This document shows positions 9,540 to 17,828 of a stretch of 64,000 bases of DNA, one piece after another. The stretch's first letter is position 1, and each line of letters begins with the position of its first letter. The DNA lies in assembly GCA_050248735.1 (NCBI GenBank), contig JBFWRU010000007.1:62001-126000 (forward strand), written 5' to 3'. The notes under the pieces are model-generated. The model searched no databases and was not told where the DNA came from. It worked only from the letters and a program-made list of their open reading frames with translations. The position numbers and the translations under genes are program-made. This DNA comes from JACKFE01 sp050248735 (lineage in GTDB: Bacteria; Nitrospirota; Nitrospiria; Nitrospirales; UBA8639).

Positions 9540-9743
9540 ATGGATTGTCCACGATGCAAAGGCGTAATGGTATCCGATAAGTTTGGCGATGTGGCTGATG
9601 AAGCAGGCGCGATGTATTTTTCCGGTTGGCGATGTATCACCTGCGGTGAAATTTTAGACCCGGTCATCTTTGCCAATCGAACCAATCATCACGAGCCTCT
9701 GCTGGGCCGGTCACGCAAAAAGTTTGCAACCCAGCTTGGATAG
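9540..9743 (+). CDS. Small zinc-ribbon protein (paralogue of 59512-59895)
   Basis: This 67-residue protein has two CxxC pairs (CPRCKG at residues 3-8 and CITCGE near 33-38) that would form a treble-clef or zinc-ribbon fold. A strong RBS (GAAGGAGAGC) precedes the ATG. The pattern CGE-I-x-DPVI-x-x-NR after the second pair is shared with the gene at 59512-59895, so the two are paralogues. Function is unknown. The sigma-54 promoter upstream and the adjoining activator gene suggest it is an inducible product, perhaps a small regulator or RNA/protein-binding adaptor. Confidence 0.75.
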   Translation: MDCPRCKGVMVSDKFGDVADEAGAMYFSGWRCITCGEILDPVIFANRTNHHEPLLGRSRKKFATQLG

Positions 9744-9892
9744 CCCTATAGGAATGTTTGAAATTTAATAGTGGCTGTTCCGTGGGGTGTTGAATTTTCC
9801 CTCGTGCCCAACAGGGGGACCTTACCTCAAACAATCTCCACGAAGAGGGTTGCTGGATTTGTAAAAAGAATGGCATGCTGCTTCGGGGTTCC

Positions 9893-9914
9893 GAGGCGCA
9901 TGCCTCTTTTTTTT
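9893..9914 (+). terminator. Rho-independent terminator
   Basis: A stem GAGGC/GCCTC with a 4-nt GCAT loop is followed by eight T residues. It lies between the small zinc-ribbon gene and the Mrp-type ATPase and would end the sigma-54 transcript. Confidence 0.8.
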
Positions 9915-9978
9915 GGATAGTCGACGAGTGGTTAAATCGACCCTGGAGTCGCATTCATGTTTAAAAGGAGAATGAAAT

Positions 9979-10884
9979 ATGGCTGAGCACGATTCGGAGA
10001 AGGTCACGGGGCAATCGGAAACACCCCCAGGCCATCAAGAAGGACATATGTTGCCGGGGGTGAAGCATATTATCGCGGTGAGTAGTGGAAAAGGGGGAGT
10101 GGGGAAGTCCACGGTAACAGTCAACCTTTCGGTGGCTCTTCGGGAATTAGGATTTGCGGTGGGGTTGATGGATGCCGACATTTACGGTCCCAATATTCCC
10201 ATGATGATGGGCGTGACGGTGCCGCCCGTCAAAGAAGGAGAGAGAATCAATCCGGCTGATGGACAGGGTGTCAAGGTTATGTCCATGGGCTTTTTCGTTC
10301 CGGAAGAAACGCCGGTTGTCTGGCGCGGACCCATGGTGCATGGCGCCATTCAACAGTTTTTTCGGGATGTCAATTGGGGAGAGTTGGACTTCCTGTTGAT
10401 TGACCTGCCTCCGGGGACGGGCGATGTTCCGCTGACTTTGTCCCAATTGGTGCCGTTGACGGGGGCTATTACGGTGACCACGCCACAAGAGGTGGCGTTA
10501 TCCGATGTGCGAAAAGGGATGATGATGTTTAAAAAGGTCAATGTCCCCTTATTGGGGGTGATTGAAAATATGAGTTTCTTTGTGTGTGGCCATTGTGGGG
10601 AACGGAGCGAAATCTTTTCCTTTGGGGGAGGGGAACGGGCTGCGGAGAAATTTGCCGTGCCGTTCCTGGGACGAATTCCCATTGATCAGGCTATTCGGGA
10701 AGCCGGCGATTCCGGAAAGCCGATTGTGACCCATAATCCGTCATCTCCTCAATCCCAAGCGTTTATGCAAATTGCTCAAACCCTGGTGGATCAATTGATC
10801 AAATCTGAACAAGGTCAGGGTGGCGAGGCGCCCTCCATGGCGAATCTGTTGAAAAAAATTAAGGATCCAATAAAGAAGACCTGA
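9979..10884 (+). CDS. mrp: Mrp/NBP35-type Fe-S cluster carrier ATPase
   Basis: This 301-residue cytoplasmic P-loop ATPase of the Mrp/ApbC/NBP35 family binds and delivers [4Fe-4S] clusters to apo-proteins. The deviant Walker A (SSGKGGVGKSTV) lies near residue 35, followed by MDADIYGPNIP, the switch LLIDLPPGTGD, and the C-terminal CxxC (CGHCGE) that holds the bridging cluster. It lacks an N-terminal DUF59/MIP18 domain, so it is the short form. The start is supported by AAAAGGAGAATG. It is followed 35 nt later by a Rieske protein, possibly a client or just a co-transcribed gene. Confidence 0.95.
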   Translation: MAEHDSEKVTGQSETPPGHQEGHMLPGVKHIIAVSSGKGGVGKSTVTVNLSVALRELGFAVGLMDADIYGPNIPMMMGVTVPPVKEGERINPADGQGVKVMSMGFFVPEETPVVWRGPMVHGAIQQFFRDVNWGELDFLLIDLPPGTGDVPLTLSQLVPLTGAITVTTPQEVALSDVRKGMMMFKKVNVPLLGVIENMSFFVCGHCGERSEIFSFGGGERAAEKFAVPFLGRIPIDQAIREAGDSGKPIVTHNPSSPQSQAFMQIAQTLVDQLIKSEQGQGGEAPSMANLLKKIKDPIKKT

Positions 10885-10919
10885 GAAGCAAATCGACAAA
10901 GACGGAAAGGAGGGATGAG

Positions 10920-11225
10920 ATGTCTGAGTGGGTTGGTATTACGAAAACGGAAGAAGTAGAGGAAGGCAAAGGCGTTGTCGTGGAGAGCCACGGGAAATGT
11001 CTGGCCGTGTTCAACGTGGGTGGAGCGTTTCATGTGCTTGATAATACGTGTGTCCATCGTGGGGGGCCCTTAGGTGAGGGCGATCTGGATGGAGAGGTGG
11101 TGTCGTGCCCCTGGCATGGGTGGGAATATAATGTAAAAACCGGACATTGTGTGAATAATCCAGCTGGCCATGTAAAGGTCTATCCGGCTCGTGTGGAGGA
11201 GGGCGAGGTCAAAGTCGAATTGTAA
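10920..11225 (+). CDS. Rieske [2Fe-2S] ferredoxin
   Basis: The 101-residue protein is a complete single Rieske domain. The cluster ligands are visible as CVHRGGPLG (Cys-x-His) and CPWHGWEY (Cys-x2-His) about 17 residues apart. There is no signal peptide or membrane anchor, so it is a soluble cytoplasmic electron carrier of the NirD/biphenyl-dioxygenase ferredoxin type. An RBS (GGAAAGGAGGG) precedes the ATG. No oxygenase or reductase partner is encoded nearby; it follows the Mrp-type carrier and converges on a histidine kinase gene. Confidence 0.93.
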   Translation: MSEWVGITKTEEVEEGKGVVVESHGKCLAVFNVGGAFHVLDNTCVHRGGPLGEGDLDGEVVSCPWHGWEYNVKTGHCVNNPAGHVKVYPARVEEGEVKVEL

Positions 11226-11276
11226 TCCGGAACATGCCAGGCTTTCGTGAGCGTTCAATTCTCTCCAACTATGACT

Positions 11277-13247
11277 TTATCCCGTCGACTGAATGGGGAA
11301 TGAAGGTTCAGCACCTTGAGTGATTTGACTGAGAAGATGGCTGAGGTCTGAAAAGTGAAAGGGTTTGGAAACGGCCCCCAAAAATCCATAGGCCGAATAG
11401 TGCGAGAGGTTCATTTCATTTGAATATCCGCTGGCTACAATGGCTCTGACTTCCGGGTCCAATTGCTTCAGCCGATTCAAGGTCTCTTTGCCTCCCATCC
11501 GGCCGGGGACTGTCAGATCTAAAATGACGGCCGAAAACGGTCTCGGAGTTTTCTGGGCTTCGGCATACTGTTTGATGGCTTCCTGACCATCAGATGCGCA
11601 GTGCACCTCATATCCCAAAAACCCCAACATTTGACAGACCAAGGCGCGAATGGATGGTTCATCGTCCATAACGAGAATTTTCCCTTCGCCGCGAGTGAGT
11701 GCGGTCGGAACGTGGGCCGTCGTAGGGCTCTTGACTTGTGCCGGAAGGTAGATAGTAATTGTTGTGCCTTCTCCCGGAAGGGATGAGACTAAAATCGTTC
11801 CATGATGATTTTTGATGACGGAGTACGCCGTGCTCAATCCCAACCCGCTGCCTTGGGGTTTTGTGGAAAAATACGGATCAAAAATTTTCGTGAGGATGGC
11901 CTCGGGAATCCCGCTGCCGTGGTCGATGAATTGGATTTTGAGATAGGGTCCTGGGGTGGATAAAGCCAACGGTGTGATGCAATCAACCGACAACTCCGCA
12001 TTTTCTCCCTTGATGGTCAGGGTTCCTTCTTCGGACATAGCCTGGTGGGCATTCAGGGCCAAACTATGAATGACCTGGCTGATTTGTCCCTCATCGGCAT
12101 GAACCGTCCACAAACCTTCCGGAAGATTAAATTCGCAACGCGTGGAAGATCCACGCAGGGCGAACGTGGCGGTTTCCATGATCAGGAGGCGAAGGTCTAG
12201 AGGCTTTTTGAAGGGACTACTTCCTTTGGCAAACGTGAGCAGTTGCTGTGTCAGGCTTTTGGCCCGAAGGGAAGCCTGCTCCGCTTCCGATAAAAATTTG
12301 TCGAGTGTCTCCGGCGTATTCGCCCAATTTCTTGAAATGGACAAATTCCCCAGTATGGCGGTGAGCAGATTATTGAAATCATGAGCAATGCCACCGGCCA
12401 GGAGACCCAGGGATTCCAATTTACTCGCCTTTAATAATTCTTGATCCAGTTTCAACCGTTCCGTCATATCACGAAGTACTAAAACCACTCCCAATACCCG
12501 TCCTTCTTTGCATCGAATGGGCGAAGCACTGTAGACCACCGGTCGTTCTCGAAGGGTTGCCTGCCGCATCATCTGATGGTCAATGGGGTGCAGCGGTTTG
12601 CCTTGCTCTAAGACCTGATAGACGGGATGACGTTCACCGTTTTTTGCACCGGAACCGATAAATTTCACGATCCCTTCAATGGGTTTGCCTAGGGCTTCAA
12701 GGGGCGGGTAACCGGTGAGATCTTCGGCCATGCGGTTCATATAGGTAATGCGTCCGTCGCGGTCGGTGGTGAAGACGCCTTCTTCAATGGAAGCCAGCGT
12801 GATGGCGGAACGTTTCTGTTCCGTACTAAGGGCCTCCTCCATTTCTCCCAGCCGTTGTTCCTGATGGATTTGTTCAAAGGTCTGCGTCACGATGGACGGG
12901 AGCAGGCTGGTCAACGAACTGTCCTTGATGAAATAGTCTCTGGCACCCTGTTTCATCATCTTGACCGCCAGGCGTTCATCCCCCTGTCCGGTAATGACAA
13001 TAAACGGAATCTGTTGGTTTCGGGCTTTGAGTCGAAAGAGGAACTCCTCCCCGTGCATATCGGAGAGATGAAGATCGAGTAAGAGCAGGTCGGCTTTCTG
13101 GGTGGACAGCCAGGACAACGCCTGCTGTCCGCTGTATGCCACGACGGTATGAAAGCCTTCCCGGGAAAGGCAGCGTTGAATCAGCGCGATGAGACCTTGA
13201 TGGTCATCGATAATGAGGATGGTGCGCGGAATCCTCTGTGGATCCAT
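11277..13247 (-). CDS. Hybrid histidine kinase (REC-PAS-HisKA-HATPase-REC)
   Basis: This 656-residue protein starts with a receiver domain (about 8-125, phosphoacceptor Asp58 in LLLLDLHLSD). It continues with a PAS domain (about 150-270), a dimerisation/phosphoacceptor domain with the H-box GGIAHDFNNLLTAI, a HATPase domain (GSGIPEAILTKIFDPYF, then GSGLGLSTAYSV) and a C-terminal receiver (VILDLTVPGRMGG). No transmembrane segment is seen, so it is a cytoplasmic phosphorelay kinase whose N-terminal REC takes input from another kinase. No output regulator is adjacent; the CheY-like protein at 40042 could be a downstream partner but there is no direct evidence. Confidence 0.93.
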   Translation of the reverse strand: MDPQRIPRTILIIDDHQGLIALIQRCLSREGFHTVVAYSGQQALSWLSTQKADLLLLDLHLSDMHGEEFLFRLKARNQQIPFIVITGQGDERLAVKMMKQGARDYFIKDSSLTSLLPSIVTQTFEQIHQEQRLGEMEEALSTEQKRSAITLASIEEGVFTTDRDGRITYMNRMAEDLTGYPPLEALGKPIEGIVKFIGSGAKNGERHPVYQVLEQGKPLHPIDHQMMRQATLRERPVVYSASPIRCKEGRVLGVVLVLRDMTERLKLDQELLKASKLESLGLLAGGIAHDFNNLLTAILGNLSISRNWANTPETLDKFLSEAEQASLRAKSLTQQLLTFAKGSSPFKKPLDLRLLIMETATFALRGSSTRCEFNLPEGLWTVHADEGQISQVIHSLALNAHQAMSEEGTLTIKGENAELSVDCITPLALSTPGPYLKIQFIDHGSGIPEAILTKIFDPYFSTKPQGSGLGLSTAYSVIKNHHGTILVSSLPGEGTTITIYLPAQVKSPTTAHVPTALTRGEGKILVMDDEPSIRALVCQMLGFLGYEVHCASDGQEAIKQYAEAQKTPRPFSAVILDLTVPGRMGGKETLNRLKQLDPEVRAIVASGYSNEMNLSHYSAYGFLGAVSKPFHFSDLSHLLSQITQGAEPSFPIQSTG

Positions 13248-13673
13248 AGAACTCCCTCCTTCATAGCATGAACCAGAGTGGGTATCCCAATTAAATGGGA
13301 AAGGGTCGAACGGTCAGATAATACCGAATGAATGAAGGAGACCCTCTGGATGCAGTGCTGTAAGGAGAGCGAATGTGAACACACAACGGAAGACCACTGG
13401 CGTTGGGCAGATAGACACACGAATGGAAATGAAGGGGGAAAAGATGAGCTATTCACTGCCGCGCCAGTTTGTTAAAAGGAAAGGAACGCCGAGTCTAACG
13501 AAACAGGAAAAAGACTTCAAGGCGGAAAATGGAAAAAATCCTGTTCAGAATCTTTAACCCCTCTTCCAACGACCTCTGCTGCATTTAAGGGGCTATACCC
13601 AGTAGGTCGGGATGGCATACACCCCAAGTTCTTGATACCATAGAGTGTTTATTTATCGATATTTTTTTGCGCC
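13248..13673. other. Intergenic stretch with one weak small ORF
   Basis: The gap between the divergently placed histidine kinase and the peptide transporter operon should hold promoters for both. Apart from the small ORF at 13375-13557 I see no gene, RNA or repeat. A T-rich run just before 13674 is not a clear promoter element. Confidence 0.5.
13375..13557 (+). CDS. Possible 60-residue basic protein
   Basis: The ORF opens with GTG at 13375, which has an AAGGAG motif 7 nt upstream. An internal ATG at 13444 is also preceded by a purine-rich tract. The product is hydrophilic and lysine-rich with no recognisable domain. It lies alone between divergent genes. Support is limited to the ribosome-binding sites; it may be spurious. 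Confidence 0.3.
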   Translation: MNTQRKTTGVGQIDTRMEMKGEKMSYSLPRQFVKRKGTPSLTKQEKDFKAENGKNPVQNL

Positions 13674-15806
13674 ATGTTGATTAAGCGGCTTCTCCTTCTC
13701 ATTCCTCTTGCTCTGGTCCTATTTCTCCTGCAATCGTTTTTTTGGGTTCCTACCTATGAAAACCAGGCGGCCGGCAATCCCAATCGACTCGTCACCTATA
13801 TCGAAGCATCAAGCGGGGACGCCAAAATTCTGAATCCGATTTTGAATGCGGACTCTGCCAGTTCCAGTATTGTGAGTCAGGTTTTCGAAGGTCTGCTGGA
13901 TTTGGATGAAAATTTGAATCTCCGGGGACGTCTGGCAACGGATTGGAGAATTACAGAACGCGCGTATCTCCTGGTAAATCCTCATCACCGGTTTCCGGAT
14001 GGTCGTGAGGTGACCGGGCCGCAGTTGTTTCAGCGGATCACTCGGGCTCTGAAGGACGGGCTTATTCACGATGTGCCCGGCATGGAACGGCCCCCGGAAT
14101 TACTTCCTGCGGTTCAACGCATGGAAAAGATTTCTCTTGTGCTTTCAGATAAAGAGGGGAAGCCCAGGGTCGTGGAAATTCCGCTGAGGGTAGAAGTTCC
14201 GGAACGAGTGGCTTTTTCTCTTCAACAGGTCGATCAGGATTTATTCGATCGACTCACTCCGGTTCTGGGCGAGCGCTATTTCGAGCATTTTCCGTATGAG
14301 GAGTTGATTCACCCACAAGAAACCCTTGATCAGGAGGTGGAGGCGGCTCTCAAGAAAAAATATCCTGAAATCCTGCCGGTTGGGGAGCATAATCCCACCA
14401 TCGTGTTTCACCTCCGCCAGGGAGTGAAATTTCATGATGGTCACGTGTTCGATGCCGGGGACGTAAAGTTTACCTATGAATCCATCATGAACCCCAAGAA
14501 TTTATCTCCCCGGACCCCTGACTTTGAGCCGATTAAGCACGTCGAAATGATCGATCCTTTCACGGTAAAAATTGTCTACAAACGCTTATATTCCCCGGCC
14601 ATCAATGCCTGGACCATGGGGATTTTACCTGAACATCTCCTGAATCAAGAGGCCTTGACCCGTGAAAAAGAAATGCGCGGATTGTCGGAAGAGGCCCAAA
14701 AAACATTCGGTATGCGGGAGAGCCGGTTCAACAGGAAGCCTATCGGCAGCGGGCGCTTTCAGTTTATCGAATGGCAGGGGGATGAGTTCATTCATCTTCG
14801 CCGGTTTGAGGACTATTGGGAGGGGCCAGCCCAATACCAGGATTTTTATATGCGCATTATTCCGGAATTGTTTACCCAGGAAGTGGAGTTTCGCACGGGG
14901 GCGATTGATTTTTATGGCGCGCAACCTCATCAAGTGGACCGGTATAAAAACGATCCGACCTATCAATGGTTTAGCAGCCTGGGGTTTGCGTATACCTATA
15001 TTGGCTACAACAACCGCAAACCCATGTTTGCCGAACCCCTGATCCGTACCGCGTTGGGCATGGCAATTAATGTGGATGAAATTATCACCTATCTCGTCTA
15101 TGGAGAGGGGAAACGGACCACGGGTCCGTATCCCCAGAATACCGAATGGTATGACCAGTCCATTCAATCGCTGCCGTATGATCCTCAAGGCGCCCGGGCT
15201 ATCCTGGAAAGTGCCGGATGGAAAATGAATGGAGATGGATGGCTTGAAAAGAATGGAAAGATTTTCGAGTTTAATCTCATTACCAACAACGGAAATCCGA
15301 TTCGAAAAAATCTCATGACCATTGCCCAGAATGCCTGGAAGAAAATCGGGGTCAAAGTCAACACGCAGGTATTCGAGTGGGCGGTGTTTCTGAATGATTT
15401 TGTGAATACCGGAGATTTCGATGCGGTGGTATTGGGATGGAGCATGGGCATCGATCCCGACCTGTATCAAATCTGGCATTCCAGCCAGGCCGGTCCGCAA
15501 CAATTGAATTTTGTGGGATATCGCAATCCACGGGCTGATGAACTTATCGTCCGGATTCGACAGGAATACAATAGGGATCGACAGATACAACTGACCCATG
15601 CACTTCATCGATTGATTCATGAGGATCAACCCTATACGTTCCTCTATGCCCCGCTCAGCACGCGGGTCCTGGATAAGAAAATTGTGCTGGTTGAGGAAGG
15701 GCCGGATGGAAAAGAAGAGTATAAAAAGATTTATCCTACCAAGAGCGGTGACATCACGTTCTATTTTCATAAATGGCGAAAACTCGAATTTTCGCCGGAT
15801 TTTTAG
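13674..15806 (+). CDS. Peptide ABC transporter substrate-binding protein
   Basis: This is a family-5 extracellular solute-binding protein (OppA/DppA type), 710 residues. An N-terminal hydrophobic segment (about 5-27) is a signal peptide or membrane anchor; there is no lipobox, unlike many family members. Family features include FHLRQGVKFHDGHVF and DVKFTYESIMNP, and the C-terminal lobe pattern around DPQGARAILESAGW. At 710 residues it is about 150 longer than typical, and the extra sequence sits between the first strand block and the KFHDG motif (roughly residues 110-245). It is the first gene of a five-gene transporter operon; 42 nt separate it from the first permease. The ligand is probably an oligopeptide or dipeptide, but this is not determined by sequence. 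Confidence 0.93.
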   Translation: MLIKRLLLLIPLALVLFLLQSFFWVPTYENQAAGNPNRLVTYIEASSGDAKILNPILNADSASSSIVSQVFEGLLDLDENLNLRGRLATDWRITERAYLLVNPHHRFPDGREVTGPQLFQRITRALKDGLIHDVPGMERPPELLPAVQRMEKISLVLSDKEGKPRVVEIPLRVEVPERVAFSLQQVDQDLFDRLTPVLGERYFEHFPYEELIHPQETLDQEVEAALKKKYPEILPVGEHNPTIVFHLRQGVKFHDGHVFDAGDVKFTYESIMNPKNLSPRTPDFEPIKHVEMIDPFTVKIVYKRLYSPAINAWTMGILPEHLLNQEALTREKEMRGLSEEAQKTFGMRESRFNRKPIGSGRFQFIEWQGDEFIHLRRFEDYWEGPAQYQDFYMRIIPELFTQEVEFRTGAIDFYGAQPHQVDRYKNDPTYQWFSSLGFAYTYIGYNNRKPMFAEPLIRTALGMAINVDEIITYLVYGEGKRTTGPYPQNTEWYDQSIQSLPYDPQGARAILESAGWKMNGDGWLEKNGKIFEFNLITNNGNPIRKNLMTIAQNAWKKIGVKVNTQVFEWAVFLNDFVNTGDFDAVVLGWSMGIDPDLYQIWHSSQAGPQQLNFVGYRNPRADELIVRIRQEYNRDRQIQLTHALHRLIHEDQPYTFLYAPLSTRVLDKKIVLVEEGPDGKEEYKKIYPTKSGDITFYFHKWRKLEFSPDF

Positions 15807-15848
15807 TTGATGGGGCAAAGGCAGACGTGTTCTGATTGGTGATCGATT

Positions 15849-16811
15849 ATGTGGAATTTTATTATTCGTAACGTGGCACAACGGTTGATCCTATTGGTCA
15901 TCGTGTCCTTTATCGCGCACTCGTTTATTCATCTGGCTCCAGGGGAACCCAGTGAAGTGGATCCTATGAATCCGCGGATGAAACCGGAGGATATCGCCAA
16001 GATTCGGGCAGCCTTTCATTTGGATGATCCGCTCCATGTCCAATATGCCTATTGGATTCGGGATTTATTTACGGGAGAATTGAAGTCGTTCAAAGATAGC
16101 CAGCCGGTGCTCCCGAAAATCTGGGACCGGTTTCTGAATTCTCTACCCTTATTTATTCTGGCGACCGTCCTGGTCTGGACATGGGCATTTCCCGCGGGAA
16201 TTTATGGGGCGGTTTTTCGAGGTGGAATGTATGATCGGGGTACCGTGTTTCTATCCTATGCCCTGATTTCCGTCCCTGGGTTTTTCTTGTCCTATTTAGC
16301 CATTTTGTGGGTAGTCGGATGGTTTGGTGTGCCCGTCATTAGCATCAAAACATTCGGGATGGAACATGCCGAACCCGCGTATCAGGTGATGGATCGGGTG
16401 TGGCATTTGGTGATTCCATCTGTCATGGCAGCTATCGGGGGTATTGCCATTTTATCCCGCTATGTCCGTTCGCAGATGCTGGAAGTGTTGGGGCAGGATT
16501 ATGTCCGAACCGCCCGGGCGAAAGGGCTTGAGGAAGACACCGTCATTTATGGCCACGCGCTTAGCAATGCATTATTGCCTTTTGTAACCATGTTTGGTCT
16601 CTTGCTCCCGGGTCTCATTAGTGGGTCGGTCATCTTTGAACAGATCTTTGCCTGGCCGGGGTTGGGCCGCTTAGGTTATGAAGCTATTTTAAACAGAGAT
16701 TTTCCCATTATTATGACCTTGAATCTTATTGCAGCGGTCCTGACCTTATTGGGAACACTCCTCTCGGATATTCTTTACGCGGTGGTTGATCCGAGAATCC
16801 GTTTGCATTAA
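15849..16811 (+). CDS. Peptide ABC transporter permease (DppB/OppB type)
   Basis: This inner-membrane permease of 320 residues has an N-terminal transmembrane helix, the extracytoplasmic segment typical of OppB, then a binding-protein-dependent transport domain. The EAA-type cytoplasmic loop that docks on the ATPase is visible around YVRTARAKGLEEDTV. The C-terminus has the common VDPRIRLH ending. It is the second gene of the operon and pairs with the next permease. Confidence 0.95.
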   Translation: MWNFIIRNVAQRLILLVIVSFIAHSFIHLAPGEPSEVDPMNPRMKPEDIAKIRAAFHLDDPLHVQYAYWIRDLFTGELKSFKDSQPVLPKIWDRFLNSLPLFILATVLVWTWAFPAGIYGAVFRGGMYDRGTVFLSYALISVPGFFLSYLAILWVVGWFGVPVISIKTFGMEHAEPAYQVMDRVWHLVIPSVMAAIGGIAILSRYVRSQMLEVLGQDYVRTARAKGLEEDTVIYGHALSNALLPFVTMFGLLLPGLISGSVIFEQIFAWPGLGRLGYEAILNRDFPIIMTLNLIAAVLTLLGTLLSDILYAVVDPRIRLH

Positions 16812-16835
16812 TCGAGAACCCTGGACAGATTATTT

Positions 16836-17828
16836 ATGAGTCAGTCGAAAGCAGATGTTCCACGCAACGCCGGAGCGGTCGATCTGGATGCCGAAGGCCT
16901 GGCTCCTCCGGAAACGCCGTGGGAGGAATTCCTGCGAATCTTTAAGAAAGATTATCAGGCCCTACTCGGATTTTGGATATTGGTACTCCTGTTAATCACG
17001 GCGTTGGCCGGCAAGGCCCTGACAGAATGGTGGGTGGTCTTCGATCCTGAAGTGGTCCGTCTCACCGACAAATTTCTTCCACCACTTTCGGCACCGTCTC
17101 CGGACAGCATTCCGGCCGATCGCCCGTTTGCCGGTGTGTATCTTATGGGCACCGATGAATTGGGGCGGGACGTCTTTGCCAGAATGTTCCAGGGCTCGTT
17201 TGTGTCCCTCTCCATTGGATTTGTGGCTGTCGGTATTTCTCTGAGTATTGGCATTTTGCTGGGAGGACTGTCCGGTTTTTACGGCCACGTCAAATTATGG
17301 TTTATCACGGTAGACACCCTGATCATGCGGTTTACCGATGCCATGATGTGCTTCCCCACATTTTTTCTCATTCTCACAGCGGTGGCCCTTCTTCCGCCTA
17401 GCATTTATACCATTATGATGATTATCGGTTTGTTCAGTTGGATGGGAACGGCCCGGTTTGTCCGGGCTGAATTTTTGTCCATTCGTGAGCAGGACTATGT
17501 GACGGCGGCCAAAGCCCTTGGGATCCCCGAGGGGCGGATTATTTTCCGGCATATGGTGCCCAATGCTTTGGCTCCGGTCTTTGTGTCGGCCACCATCGGT
17601 GTGGCTTCCGCGATTTTAACGGAGTCCGGGTTAAGTTTTCTGGGGTTCGGGGTGCCCCCGCCGGATGCTACATGGGGCAATATTCTGTCGGATGGAAAAG
17701 GGTTTGTGTTTGACGCCCCCTGGTTATTTTTTATCCCCGGCTTGGCGATTTTTATCGTGGTCCTGGCCTTTAATCTTGTGGGGGAAGGTCTGCGAGAGGC
17801 GTTAAATCCAAAATTGCGAAGTCGATAG
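16836..17828 (+). CDS. Peptide ABC transporter permease (DppC/OppC type)
   Basis: This is the second permease subunit, 330 residues, with a cytoplasmic N-terminal extension, a first helix near 40-65 and the characteristic GTDELGRDVFARM motif after it. The EAA loop appears as DYVTAAKALGIPEGRI, and the signature GLSFLGFGVPPPDATWG follows. The next gene starts directly after its stop codon, which implies translational coupling. Confidence 0.95.
   Translation: MSQSKADVPRNAGAVDLDAEGLAPPETPWEEFLRIFKKDYQALLGFWILVLLLITALAGKALTEWWVVFDPEVVRLTDKFLPPLSAPSPDSIPADRPFAGVYLMGTDELGRDVFARMFQGSFVSLSIGFVAVGISLSIGILLGGLSGFYGHVKLWFITVDTLIMRFTDAMMCFPTFFLILTAVALLPPSIYTIMMIIGLFSWMGTARFVRAEFLSIREQDYVTAAKALGIPEGRIIFRHMVPNALAPVFVSATIGVASAILTESGLSFLGFGVPPPDATWGNILSDGKGFVFDAPWLFFIPGLAIFIVVLAFNLVGEGLREALNPKLRSR

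Noticed and set aside
14625..15881. A 418-codon open frame antisense to the peptide-binding protein gene
   Set aside because: It is entirely covered by a clearly conserved solute-binding protein gene on the other strand, has no recognised domain, and is best explained as a codon-bias shadow.
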